NCBI GenBank assembly: GCA_030614485.1
Contig: JAUWTY010000061.1
Coordinates: 1-6,745, forward strand
Direction: 5' to 3'
DNA from: Methanosarcinales archaeon
Lineage (GTDB): Archaea; Halobacteriota; Methanosarcinia; Methanosarcinales; Methanocomedenaceae
Length of the DNA: 6,745 bases
Part shown: positions 1 to 6,329 of the stretch, piece after piece
How the letters are laid out: each line of letters opens with the position of its first letter
How positions within the stretch are numbered: position 1 is the stretch's first letter
Position numbers and translations under genes: made by a program
The notes under the pieces: generated by a model
What the model was told of the DNA's origin: nothing
The model's database searches: none
Seen by the model: only the letters and a program-made list of their open reading frames with translations

Positions 1-53
1 AGTAGAATTTTTAGCAATGTCCTGAGGAAGGTCCTGCCATCAATACCGTACAA
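1..53 (-). CDS. Possible start of a further leftward gene, cut by the window edge
   Basis: A reading frame one base out of phase with the end of the DUF2117-like gene is open from a TTG at 51-53 to the left edge. It reads roughly LYGIDGRTFLRTLLKIL and overlaps the upstream stop codon (40-42). A purine-rich GAAGAGG lies directly before the TTG, which is too close for a normal ribosome-binding site. A second TTG at 15-17 is another possible start. With only 17 codons visible this could be chance. The tight overlap fits an operon, but I do not recognise the product. Confidence 0.2.
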   Translation of the reverse strand, partial: MYGIDGRTFLRTLLKIL

Positions 54-1152
54 CCTCTTCTACTAATCCCCCAGCTACTCCCAGCACACCATCCAGTATC
101 CACTCAACCCCCCTATCCCCCATCTCAATCCACCCCTTCCCCCCGAATATCTCCTCATACACCCGACGCCCCACTATATCATCATTCCCTGGCGCCAATC
201 TAATAATTACTGAACCCGGGGGTACATGAGTGTGATGGGTTATGCCGTCCCGGTCACCATCGGTAATCCCTATCAAGGGTATGCCCAGCCTGGTCAGCAA
301 ATCACCGGCCACTGCAGTAGTATCATCACCCACAGTCACAGCAACATCTGCATCCTTTGCAATTTCAAATGTCTGCTCTGCCGAATGGTCGATAATCACC
401 GCAATTCCTGATACCTTATGTTCCAATACCCTGGGTGTAACATCAGCAGTCCTCAACGGACCTGACCTCACAATAGCAGTTGAGAGGTCAACACGCTCCA
501 GTTTTTCTACACCATGTGGTTTCATCCTGCCGCCCTGAAGTTCAATAATTTCGCCACCCCTGGCAACGATACACACCTCATCCGACAGGGCCTTCCCGAT
601 TACTATGCCGTTAACGGTCACGTATTCACCTGGCCTGACTCCGGCAACTCTCCTCTTGACCATGTCACCTTTCATCTCGATGCACGTCCGGGATTCTGAC
701 GGCTGGACTACCCTGGCTCCTAATCCTTTTTCAAGCTCGACCAGCAGGGCATGCATCAGCAGGGAATCTTTCATTTCAGTCCATGGTATCAGTGCACAGC
801 TGCCGTCCCCTGACCGTGTGAACTCAACCTGTATCAGCGGCACCGTAAAAGAACCAAGTTTTTCAAACACCATGCGCCCAAAAGCAAATCCGGATTCTAC
901 ACATTTCCCTTCATTGACCAGCAACACCACATCACAACAAGCACCAAGATTCAGGATAGATTCACTGGGCTTCTGGCTAACGCTAATGTCAATAACATCT
1001 TCCAATCCCGCATCAATCACGGCTGCCCTGCCCATGGTACCGCCAAGCACAGCCCTGAATTCACCGATACCTGCAAGTATCTCAAATACTCTATAGGCTC
1101 TCCCTGAATCTATGACCGCAGGTCCGTGGATAACAACACCAATACGGGTCAT
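40..1152 (-). CDS. DUF2117-like conserved archaeal protein of unknown function
   Basis: This 370-residue cytosolic protein has no signal peptide or membrane segment. I recognise it, from memory of the family, as DUF2117, an uncharacterised group found mainly in methanogens; no reaction is known to me. The N-terminus (residues 3-16, IGVVIHGPAVIDSG) reads as a first beta strand and glycine-containing loop of a Rossmann-like fold, with a second strand at 74-80. Residues 168-230 are rich in short strands and look like a separate beta domain. The C-terminal part (250-330) has another alternating alpha/beta pattern with acidic loops GDDTT (275-279) and TDGDRDG (297-303), which could bind metal or phosphate; that is inference. 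It starts with ATG only 11 bases after the stop of the DUF2098-like gene, which implies cotranscription. I see no strong Shine-Dalgarno, so translation may be coupled to the upstream gene. Confidence 0.8.
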   Translation of the reverse strand: MTRIGVVIHGPAVIDSGRAYRVFEILAGIGEFRAVLGGTMGRAAVIDAGLEDVIDISVSQKPSESILNLGACCDVVLLVNEGKCVESGFAFGRMVFEKLGSFTVPLIQVEFTRSGDGSCALIPWTEMKDSLLMHALLVELEKGLGARVVQPSESRTCIEMKGDMVKRRVAGVRPGEYVTVNGIVIGKALSDEVCIVARGGEIIELQGGRMKPHGVEKLERVDLSTAIVRSGPLRTADVTPRVLEHKVSGIAVIIDHSAEQTFEIAKDADVAVTVGDDTTAVAGDLLTRLGIPLIGITDGDRDGITHHTHVPPGSVIIRLAPGNDDIVGRRVYEEIFGGKGWIEMGDRGVEWILDGVLGVAGGLVEEVVRY

Positions 1153-1163
1153 GCTGTAAGTGA

Positions 1164-1502
1164 CTATCCGCCACCTTGCAGATTGGAATCGCTCAGTTTT
1201 GCTTCCTTTGCCTCATCCTGGGCTTTCTCCAGCACTTCCTCGATCTCTTCTTCAGAGAACAGACGCTCACCCATCTCTGCCTTCTCTTCCAGTTCACTAA
1301 GCAAGGTAAGAGATTCAAGCTTATACAACAAGTCGTTGGTGTCGATGACTGCCCAGGCACCTTCAGAGTCACATATGATCTCAGTCACATGACCGGTTGT
1401 ACCTGTCCTGCCATATTTTACAGGGCTGCCTACCTCAAGGGGTTGGTCGTGAGCATCCACAACAGGATGCGATCCAGATTCACATTCAATTATTTCGGGC
1501 AT
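1164..1502 (-). CDS. DUF2098-like small conserved archaeal protein
   Basis: The product has 112 residues and no membrane segment. Residues 23-66 form a small beta-rich module with the pattern GSPVKYGRTGTTGHVTEI then WAVIDTNDLLYKLESL. This matches what I recall of DUF2098, an uncharacterised methanogen family; the fold looks like a small SH3- or KOW-like barrel, which is inference. The C-terminal third (67-103) is a highly charged helix rich in Glu and Lys, probably amphipathic or coiled-coil, and the protein ends in three glycines. The ATG at 1500-1502 is preceded by GAAGGT with a 5-base gap, a moderate ribosome-binding site. The gene follows ppdK after 54 bases and precedes the DUF2117-like gene by 11 bases, so it is probably in the same operon or starts a small one of its own. 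Function is unknown. Confidence 0.75.
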   Translation of the reverse strand: MPEIIECESGSHPVVDAHDQPLEVGSPVKYGRTGTTGHVTEIICDSEGAWAVIDTNDLLYKLESLTLLSELEEKAEMGERLFSEEEIEEVLEKAQDEAKEAKLSDSNLQGGG

Positions 1503-1524
1503 AGTATACCTTCAGTTTAGGATT

Positions 1525-1557
1525 TGCCTTCAAAGGCATTAATATTTTTGTTAATGC
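1525..1557 (-). repeat. Two overlapping inverted repeats in the gap after ppdK
   Basis: One inverted repeat has arms at 1536-1542 (GCATTAA) and 1551-1557 (TTAATGC) around an 8-base loop, starting at the ppdK stop codon. A second has arms at 1525-1529 (TGCCT) and 1534-1538 (AGGCA) with a 4-base loop. They share bases 1536-1538, so both hairpins cannot form at once. Neither is followed by a T-run on the leftward transcript, so this is not a classical terminator. It may be an mRNA processing or stabilising site, or part of a promoter for the downstream gene. Confidence 0.4.
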
Positions 1558-4208
1558 TATTCATCTCTTTTCAACACAGCATGTGCCGCAGCCAGCCTGG
1601 CAATTGGCACCCTGAATGGTGAGCAGCTCACATAATCCAGCCCGATGTTGTGGAAGAATATTACACTGCCGGGCTCACCGCCGTGTTCGCCGCAGATGCC
1701 GACCTTCAGGTCCGGCCTGGTTGACCGCCCCTTCTCAACACCTATCTCAACAAGCTGCCCCACACCCTGCTGGTCGATTGCCACAAAGGGGTCACTCTCA
1801 AGTATGCCGTGTTCCACATAATAGGGCAAAAATTTGCCTGCATCGTCACGACTCAGGCCAAAAGTGGTCTGGGTAAGGTCATTAGTCCCGAAACTGAAGA
1901 ACTCGGCCTCACCTGCAATCTCATCAGCAGTAATGGCGGCCCGGGGCAGTTCTATCATTGTACCGATAAGGTATTCCAGTTCCACTCCCTGCTCGTCCAT
2001 GACCTGCTTTGCTACTGTGTCGGCACTCTTTTTGGTTATCTTGAATTCGTTGATATGCCCTACCAGGGGTATCATCACTTCAGGAACGATGTCATATCCT
2101 TCCTTTGCCAGTTCGCAGGCTGCCTCAAATATGGCCCTGACCTGCATCTCATATATCTCAGGATAGGTAATGCCCAACCTGCAGCCACGATGTCCCAGCA
2201 TGGGGTTGAACTCATGGAGGGATTCAACACGTTTCATCAATTCCTGTACTTCATGGAGTTTATTTTCATCACCAGAAGCTTTCAATTTCCTGTACTCTTC
2301 CAGCAGTTCATCATGGTTTGGCAGGAATTCATGCAGAGGCGGGTCCAGCAGCCTGATGGTTACCGGATATCCTTTCATTACCTCGAAAATGCCTTTAAAA
2401 TCACTACGCTGCATAGGCAGCAGTTTATCCAGGGCAACCTTTCTCCCTTCTTCAGTCTCGGCCAGAATCATTTCCTGTACGATGGGGATTCGCTCATCGC
2501 CAAAGAACATGTGTTCGGTACGGCACAGACCAATCCCTTCTGCTCCAAAATCCCGGGCCGTCCGGGAGTCTTTAGGTGTATCTGCATTGGTCCTTACACC
2601 AAGGGTTCTCACTTCATCTGCCCATTCCAGTATAGTCTCCATTTCACTGTTGATTTCAGGGGTTATGAGCTTCACCGGTCCTATGATAACCTCGCCGGTA
2701 GAGCCGTTTAAGGTGATATGATCTCCTTCATTGATTGTATGACCGTTCACGCTGAACAGCCCCCTTTCCTCATCAATCCGGATAGCACCGCATCCTGCCA
2801 CGCAACATTTGCCCATGCCACGGGCCACCACTGCTGCATGGGACGTCATCCCGCCACGAACTGTCAGTATGCCCTGGGAAACATGCATCCCGCCTATATC
2901 CTCAGGTGAGGTCTCGTTGCGCACCAGAATCACTTTTTCACCTGCCAGGGCCATCTCCTCGGCATGTTCAGCAGTAAATACCACTTTACCAACAGCAGCA
3001 CCCGGTGAGGCAGGGAGTCCTTTGGCCACGGATTCCACTTTTTCATTCGGGTCTATCATTGGGTGAAGGAGCTGGTCCAACTGTTCAGGTTCAACCTTGA
3101 GCAGGGCCTCTTTTTTGGTAATCAGTCCCTCATTGAACATATCTGTGGCAATCTTGACCGCTGCTGCTGCAGTACGCTTACCTGTCCTGGTCTGCAGCAT
3201 GTAGAGTTTGCCCTGCTGGATCGTAAATTCGATATCTTCCATTTCCTTGAAGTGATGTTCAAGCAGTTCCTTGATGTCATCCAGTTGATCATATATTTCA
3301 GGCATTTCCTGTTTCAGGGTCTCAATTGTATGTGGAGTCCTGATACCTGCTACTACATCCTCGCCCTGGGCATTCATGAGATATTCACCATAGAATTTTC
3401 TTTCCCCAGTGGAGGGGTTGCGAGTGAATGCTACGCCAGTACCTGAATTTTCGCCCATATTACCGTAGACCATGCACTGCACATTCACGGCAGTCCCCCA
3501 ATCGTCAGGGATACTATTTATTTTCCGGTAAGTAATGGCCCGCTTTGTATTCCATGAATCAAATACAGCATTAATGGATTTCCATAACTGGTCCATTGGG
3601 TCCTCAGGGAAGTCCTCACCGGTCTTTGATTTGACCAGTGCTTTATATTTTACTACTACGTCTTTGAGGGCTTCAGTATCCAGTCCTGTGTCATTAGTTA
3701 CATTCAGTTCAGCTTTCTTGGCGTCCAGGACATTCTCGAATTCCTTATGTTCGATACCCAGCACCACATCTCCGAACATGTTGATGAAACGCCTGTAACA
3801 ATCATAAGCAAACCTTTCATCCGCTTCCTGTGCAAGACCGATTACAGTCTTGTCATTAAGTCCCAGGTTAAGCACGGTATCCATCATGCCTGGCATGGAT
3901 ATCCGGGCACCTGACCTGACAGATAATAATAAAGGTTTAACCTGGTCGCCAAATTTAATGCCAGTTTCCTTTTCCAGCTTTGAAAGTTGTTCAGCTACCT
4001 GTTCTTCTACCCCATCCGGATAATGCTGCTGATGATTGTAATATGCAGTGCATACATCAGTAGTTAAGGTAAACCCTTGAGGGACCGGTATTCCCTGATT
4101 TGCCATCTCAGCCAGATGGGAACCTTTACCGCCTAGTAGATTTCTCATTCCAGCATTACCTTCAGTTTTATCTCCACCGAAAAAATATACGTATTTATGG
4201 TCTGACAC
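1557..4208 (-). CDS. ppdK: Pyruvate, phosphate dikinase
   Basis: This cytosolic enzyme interconverts pyruvate + ATP + phosphate with phosphoenolpyruvate + AMP + pyrophosphate. At 883 residues it is full length for the family. The N-terminal nucleotide-binding part (about 8-345) carries VRSGARISMPGMMDTVLNLG and the GENSGTGVAFTRNPSTGE segment. The swivelling phosphohistidine domain (about 395-510) contains GGMTSHAAVVARG, with catalytic His457 and the Thr455 that corresponds to the plant regulatory threonine. The C-terminal PEP/pyruvate barrel (about 525-875) has GLCRTEH, IRLLDPPLHEFLP, GTMIELPRAA, SFGTNDLTQ and GICGEHGGEP, with catalytic Cys839. I chose the GTG at 4206-4208 because a perfect GGAGG lies 8 bases upstream; the in-frame TTG at 4221-4223 overlaps that GGAGG and would add five residues. 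The gene heads the leftward cluster and diverges from the RAM gene. In an autotrophic or methane-oxidising archaeon it probably supplies PEP for gluconeogenesis. All catalytic residues I can check are present. Confidence 0.97.
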   Translation of the reverse strand: MSDHKYVYFFGGDKTEGNAGMRNLLGGKGSHLAEMANQGIPVPQGFTLTTDVCTAYYNHQQHYPDGVEEQVAEQLSKLEKETGIKFGDQVKPLLLSVRSGARISMPGMMDTVLNLGLNDKTVIGLAQEADERFAYDCYRRFINMFGDVVLGIEHKEFENVLDAKKAELNVTNDTGLDTEALKDVVVKYKALVKSKTGEDFPEDPMDQLWKSINAVFDSWNTKRAITYRKINSIPDDWGTAVNVQCMVYGNMGENSGTGVAFTRNPSTGERKFYGEYLMNAQGEDVVAGIRTPHTIETLKQEMPEIYDQLDDIKELLEHHFKEMEDIEFTIQQGKLYMLQTRTGKRTAAAAVKIATDMFNEGLITKKEALLKVEPEQLDQLLHPMIDPNEKVESVAKGLPASPGAAVGKVVFTAEHAEEMALAGEKVILVRNETSPEDIGGMHVSQGILTVRGGMTSHAAVVARGMGKCCVAGCGAIRIDEERGLFSVNGHTINEGDHITLNGSTGEVIIGPVKLITPEINSEMETILEWADEVRTLGVRTNADTPKDSRTARDFGAEGIGLCRTEHMFFGDERIPIVQEMILAETEEGRKVALDKLLPMQRSDFKGIFEVMKGYPVTIRLLDPPLHEFLPNHDELLEEYRKLKASGDENKLHEVQELMKRVESLHEFNPMLGHRGCRLGITYPEIYEMQVRAIFEAACELAKEGYDIVPEVMIPLVGHINEFKITKKSADTVAKQVMDEQGVELEYLIGTMIELPRAAITADEIAGEAEFFSFGTNDLTQTTFGLSRDDAGKFLPYYVEHGILESDPFVAIDQQGVGQLVEIGVEKGRSTRPDLKVGICGEHGGEPGSVIFFHNIGLDYVSCSPFRVPIARLAAAHAVLKRDE

Positions 4209-4216
4209 GGTACCGT

Positions 4217-4221
4217 CCTCC
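4217..4221 (-). promoter_or_regulatory. Shine-Dalgarno sequence of ppdK
   Basis: The leftward strand reads GGAGG here, complementary to the 16S rRNA tail, followed by 8 bases and then GTG at 4208. This decides the ppdK start, because a start at the TTG of 4221-4223 would place the site inside the coding region. Confidence 0.85.
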
Positions 4222-4311
4222 AAATCATATCCTGAATAATTATTTTAAAGCCGACAATTTGACTCAAAATTCAATTAAATCCTTAATAATATTACGGTAT
4301 GATTTTAGATA

Positions 4312-4325
4312 ACTTTAAATATTCC
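4312..4325 (-). promoter_or_regulatory. Candidate TATA box for ppdK
   Basis: The leftward strand reads GAATATTTAAAGTT. If it serves as the TATA box, transcription would begin near 4293 and give a leader of about 85 bases. Other AT-rich candidates lie closer (around 4275 and 4246), so the choice is uncertain. The element sits inside a direct repeat and an inverted repeat described separately. Confidence 0.3.
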
Positions 4326-4333
4326 CCTAAAGT
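4312..4333. promoter_or_regulatory. Candidate operator: ACTTTA/TAAAGT inverted repeat
   Basis: ACTTTA at 4312-4317 and TAAAGT at 4328-4333 are exact reverse complements separated by 10 bases, giving half-sites 16 bases centre to centre. Related ACTTT half-sites recur at 4376-4380 and 4391-4395. The spacing would suit a dimeric DNA-binding protein. The region is AT-rich, so chance is possible. Confidence 0.3.
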
Positions 4334-4364
4334 CTGGATGCAGGACAGAAATAAGTTTAAATAT

Positions 4365-4374
4365 CATATAAGTA
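4365..4374 (+). promoter_or_regulatory. Candidate TATA box of the RAM-domain gene
   Basis: CATATAAGTA resembles an archaeal TATA box and is identical, base for base, to the element at 6445-6454 before mtd. Transcription would start near 4394, leaving about 40 bases of leader. A second candidate, TTTAAATAT at 4356-4364 with a purine-rich BRE-like stretch before it, would start about 10 bases earlier. Confidence 0.5.
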
Positions 4375-4420
4375 GACTTTTACTGAAAATACTTTCAAAA
4401 AGCAGTCATGTAACTGAACA

Positions 4421-4425
4421 AGGAG
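4421..4425 (+). promoter_or_regulatory. Shine-Dalgarno sequence of the RAM-domain gene
   Basis: AGGAG followed by 8 bases and then TTG at 4434. It supports the unusual TTG start, since no ATG or GTG is available in frame near the beginning of the domain. Confidence 0.8.
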
Positions 4426-4433
4426 AAGTTTGA

Positions 4434-4667
4434 TTGTCAATAGGATTTGTACTTATTAATGTTTCTCCCGGCAGGGAGCGTGAGGTTTTTGACATTCTGG
4501 TGAAGGAAAACAACATCCGGGAGATACATCCCTTATTTGGGGAATACGACCTTATCGCCAAGGTCACAGTAAAAAGCCTGGAAGAACTGGGAGATATAGT
4601 TTTTAACAAAATCCGGAAAATACAGGGGGTCACGGATACAAAGACTCTCACTGGTGCTGGTTTTTAA
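4434..4667 (+). CDS. Stand-alone RAM (Lrp/AsnC effector-binding) domain protein
   Basis: The 77-residue product covers one RAM domain and nothing else. It runs beta (2-10, SIGFVLINV), helix (13-26), beta (28-33), the GEYDL turn (36-40) into beta (40-46), helix (48-62) and a last beta strand (66-72). The GEYD motif is typical of the effector pocket in Lrp/AsnC proteins. The N-terminal helix-turn-helix of full-length Lrp regulators (about 150 residues) is absent, and no such frame precedes it, because the promoter lies immediately upstream. Stand-alone RAM proteins are known to form ring-shaped oligomers that bind amino acids; whether they regulate transcription is unclear. The TTG start is supported by AGGAG 8 bases upstream. 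The gene diverges from ppdK and ends 2 bases from the convergent surface-protein gene. A T-run at 4661-4665 overlaps its stop and may help end transcription. Confidence 0.88.
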   Translation: MSIGFVLINVSPGREREVFDILVKENNIREIHPLFGEYDLIAKVTVKSLEELGDIVFNKIRKIQGVTDTKTLTGAGF

Positions 4668-4669
4668 TC

Positions 4670-5851
4670 TTACCAATCATCCTGTCTGCGTCTTCTTATT
4701 GCCGCCCAGATTATTAAAAGTAAGGTTGTTGCTGCAAAAACGATTGAAGCAGATGTTAGATTAGCTCTAGGGATTAATAGATTTTCAGCAAAGTTCTTTC
4801 TAACATTTATTTTAGTTTCATTTGAGATACGCCCCTTATCGCCGGAGATGGCTGAAACTTCAATAATATGACTGCCTGCAGACAAGGATTCAAGTATGAT
4901 GCTATGCATCCCGGGTTGAGGGGCAGTTAACTCTTCAATGATATTTCCATCAAGTGTTACACTTGCCGAATCAAATGAATCACTGCCGCTTAGATGATAG
5001 GTCACATTTATGCTTTTATTCTCATAAATTGTATCCCCACCGTCATTACTGGACACCTGAACCGATACTGTAATATTGCTATTGCCGTAATTGCTATTAT
5101 TGCTGTTATTTTCAGTTGACGTAACTGATTCGACGGGGTCTGCATTGATAGGTTCTTCGAACTGGTATAGGTGTTCTATGAACACTGCACTGCGGGTACT
5201 GCCCTTGAAAATACTCTTTATATTAAAAGTAATTATAGTATGGTCTTTTCCATTTGAAGTTAATGAGTAATCGAACAAATCATCTCCGTCCATTTTACGT
5301 TCCGTGACCATGATATTATCTTTATACAAACCAAGTGTGGTTGAATTAGTCCCGAAATTTTCAATGTTAAGACTATAGCCCTGTTTTAAGTATAGATGAG
5401 TGCCAGGTTCAATTTTTTCGTCCTGGTCAATGATCAGAAATCCTGTAGTGGGGCGTGAGGGGTCAATATATTGTATTACCTTCAAAGTAGCGGTTAGATC
5501 ATCGGTATCCACGTCTAATAATGTTATGGCAAGTACGATGAAATCTTCTTCTTCATATTCCCGGGTAAAATTATAGACCACACCCTTGCTAATGAAGCTG
5601 TCTTCGTCAACGGTTTTCCCATCAAGTGTTATCCTTATGATTACCTTGCTCCCGGAAGATGCAGGCTCTATCATTTTAATACTGTATCCCTGATAGAGTT
5701 CATACGATTCACCAATACCCAATACCCCCTCACCGGTAAGTATCATCGATCTTGTTTCCAGTGCAAGCGATGGAGCTACAAAAAAAGATGATACAAAAAG
5801 CAATAGAAAAAGCAGGACGAGAATTATTTCAATACAAGGTTCTTTTTTCAT
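4670..5851 (-). CDS. Membrane-anchored surface protein with two S-layer-like repeats
   Basis: The 393-residue product has a clear signal peptide (residues 1-30: MKK, a long Leu/Val/Phe core, then APSLA as the likely cleavage site). Two related beta domains follow, about 37-130 and 137-232. Each has the pattern 'LYQGYS/LKQGYS... LDGK/LYKDN... V.... F/Y ... I/FKG or ATLKV', which resembles the S-layer duplication domain of Methanosarcinales; this is by eye. A Ser/Asn-rich linker (about 234-258) leads to an Ig-like domain (about 259-351). A transmembrane helix (about 365-385) then ends in RRRR and a short cytosolic tail. There are nine N-x-S/T sequons, consistent with glycosylation outside the cell. 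I prefer the ATG at 5849-5851, preceded by GGTG with a 5-base gap, over the in-frame TTG at 5864-5866, because it puts MKK at the start of the signal peptide. It lies 26 bases after ribL. Its exact role is unknown; adhesion, envelope structure or ligand binding are possible. Confidence 0.8.
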   Translation of the reverse strand: MKKEPCIEIILVLLFLLLFVSSFFVAPSLALETRSMILTGEGVLGIGESYELYQGYSIKMIEPASSGSKVIIRITLDGKTVDEDSFISKGVVYNFTREYEEEDFIVLAITLLDVDTDDLTATLKVIQYIDPSRPTTGFLIIDQDEKIEPGTHLYLKQGYSLNIENFGTNSTTLGLYKDNIMVTERKMDGDDLFDYSLTSNGKDHTIITFNIKSIFKGSTRSAVFIEHLYQFEEPINADPVESVTSTENNSNNSNYGNSNITVSVQVSSNDGGDTIYENKSINVTYHLSGSDSFDSASVTLDGNIIEELTAPQPGMHSIILESLSAGSHIIEVSAISGDKGRISNETKINVRKNFAENLLIPRANLTSASIVFAATTLLLIIWAAIRRRRQDDW

Positions 5852-5858
5852 GTGGACA

Positions 5859-5873
5859 CCATTCAAATAATGG
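5859..5873 (-). repeat. Small hairpin between ribL and the surface-protein gene
   Basis: CCATT (5859-5863) and AATGG (5869-5873) are exact reverse complements around a 5-base loop. On the leftward mRNA the hairpin overlaps the first bases of the GGTG ribosome-binding site (5857-5860) of the surface-protein gene and the alternative TTG start. It might reduce translation, but five base pairs, mostly A-T, are weak. Confidence 0.25.
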
Positions 5874-5877
5874 GAAA

Positions 5878-6324
5878 TTAAAAACGTAATTTTCCATGAG
5901 TTGTAACTTCATTTTTTTCCAGTACCAACCTGATGATGGCACCGCTGCTGCAAGTACTACAAGGCTCGTGTTTTGTTACGCGGACCACTTTTGCATGTAT
6001 CCCTCTGGACGTTAGTTCCCTTTCAAGGTCAACTTCACTGAAGTGCTGGTCGTGTCCCAGCACGATGATATCTGGCTGGATATCCATCAAAGGCTTGAAC
6101 ATATCATGCTCGTCACCTAATACAGCATGGTCCACCACTTTCAATGCCTGCAACATGGCAAGTCGCTGCTTTTCAGGAAGCAGTGGTTTGGGTTTATGGT
6201 TTACCATTGCGCTACATGCTACTATTACCCACAGTTCATCGCCCAGTTTTTTTGCTTCTTCCAGATACAATATATGTCCTGGATGAAGTATATCAAACGT
6301 CCCGGTTGCCAGAACCCTCACCAA
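5878..6324 (-). CDS. ribL: Archaeal FAD synthase (FMN adenylyltransferase, RibL type)
   Basis: This cytosolic 148-residue nucleotidyltransferase is expected to join FMN and ATP to give FAD and pyrophosphate. The N-terminus VLATGTFDILHPGH carries the cytidylyltransferase-family HxGH signature (His14, His17) for nucleotide binding. Residues 87-95 (IVLGHDQHF) form the second conserved strand and loop, and SSGAIIR (126-132) is the third family motif. Cys122 and Cys125 form a CSTC pair near the C-terminus. The Methanocaldococcus RibL enzyme is air-sensitive and depends on conserved C-terminal cysteines, so the pair supports RibL over the related glycerol-3-phosphate cytidylyltransferases. Length is as expected (about 150). 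The start is either TTG at 6322-6324 or GTG at 6319-6321; GGTGAT at 6330-6335 lies 5 or 8 bases upstream respectively, and I keep the longer form. It is transcribed leftward ahead of the surface-protein gene and diverges from mtd. Confidence 0.88.
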   Translation of the reverse strand: MVRVLATGTFDILHPGHILYLEEAKKLGDELWVIVACSAMVNHKPKPLLPEKQRLAMLQALKVVDHAVLGDEHDMFKPLMDIQPDIIVLGHDQHFSEVDLERELTSRGIHAKVVRVTKHEPCSTCSSGAIIRLVLEKNEVTTHGKLRF

Positions 6325-6329
6325 TTAAT

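Larger units (their letters stand above)
4309..4364. repeat. Direct repeat in the ppdK/RAM-gene promoter region
   Basis: ATAACTTTAAATAT at 4309-4322 recurs as ATAAGTTTAAATAT at 4351-4364, 13 of 14 bases identical and exactly 42 bases apart, about four helical turns. The first copy overlaps the candidate ppdK TATA element and the second lies just before the RAM-gene TATA element. The core TTTAAATAT is nearly palindromic, so each copy could act in either direction. This may be a pair of promoter elements or regulator sites. Confidence 0.45.

Noticed and set aside
605..1096. A 163-codon rightward open frame opposite the DUF2117-like gene
   Set aside because: The product is a Ser/Thr/Pro-rich low-complexity sequence typical of an antisense shadow, with no start signal.
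1525..1548. Hairpin plus T-rich stretch on the rightward strand that looks like a terminator
   Set aside because: No rightward gene ends before it; all genes here are leftward. It is better seen as part of the spacer inverted repeats.
1809..2711. A 300-codon open frame on the rightward strand inside ppdK
   Set aside because: It lies wholly antisense to conserved, catalytically complete ppdK sequence, has no ribosome-binding site or recognisable domain, and its composition is what antisense of a coding region produces.
4224..4433. A riboswitch or small RNA in the long spacer upstream of ppdK
   Set aside because: I see only AT-rich promoter-like sequence and short repeats, with no stable GC-containing stems or known riboswitch motif.
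4406..4651. Leftward 81-codon open frame opposite the RAM gene
   Set aside because: The opposite strand has a clear RAM domain and ribosome-binding site; this frame shows neither.
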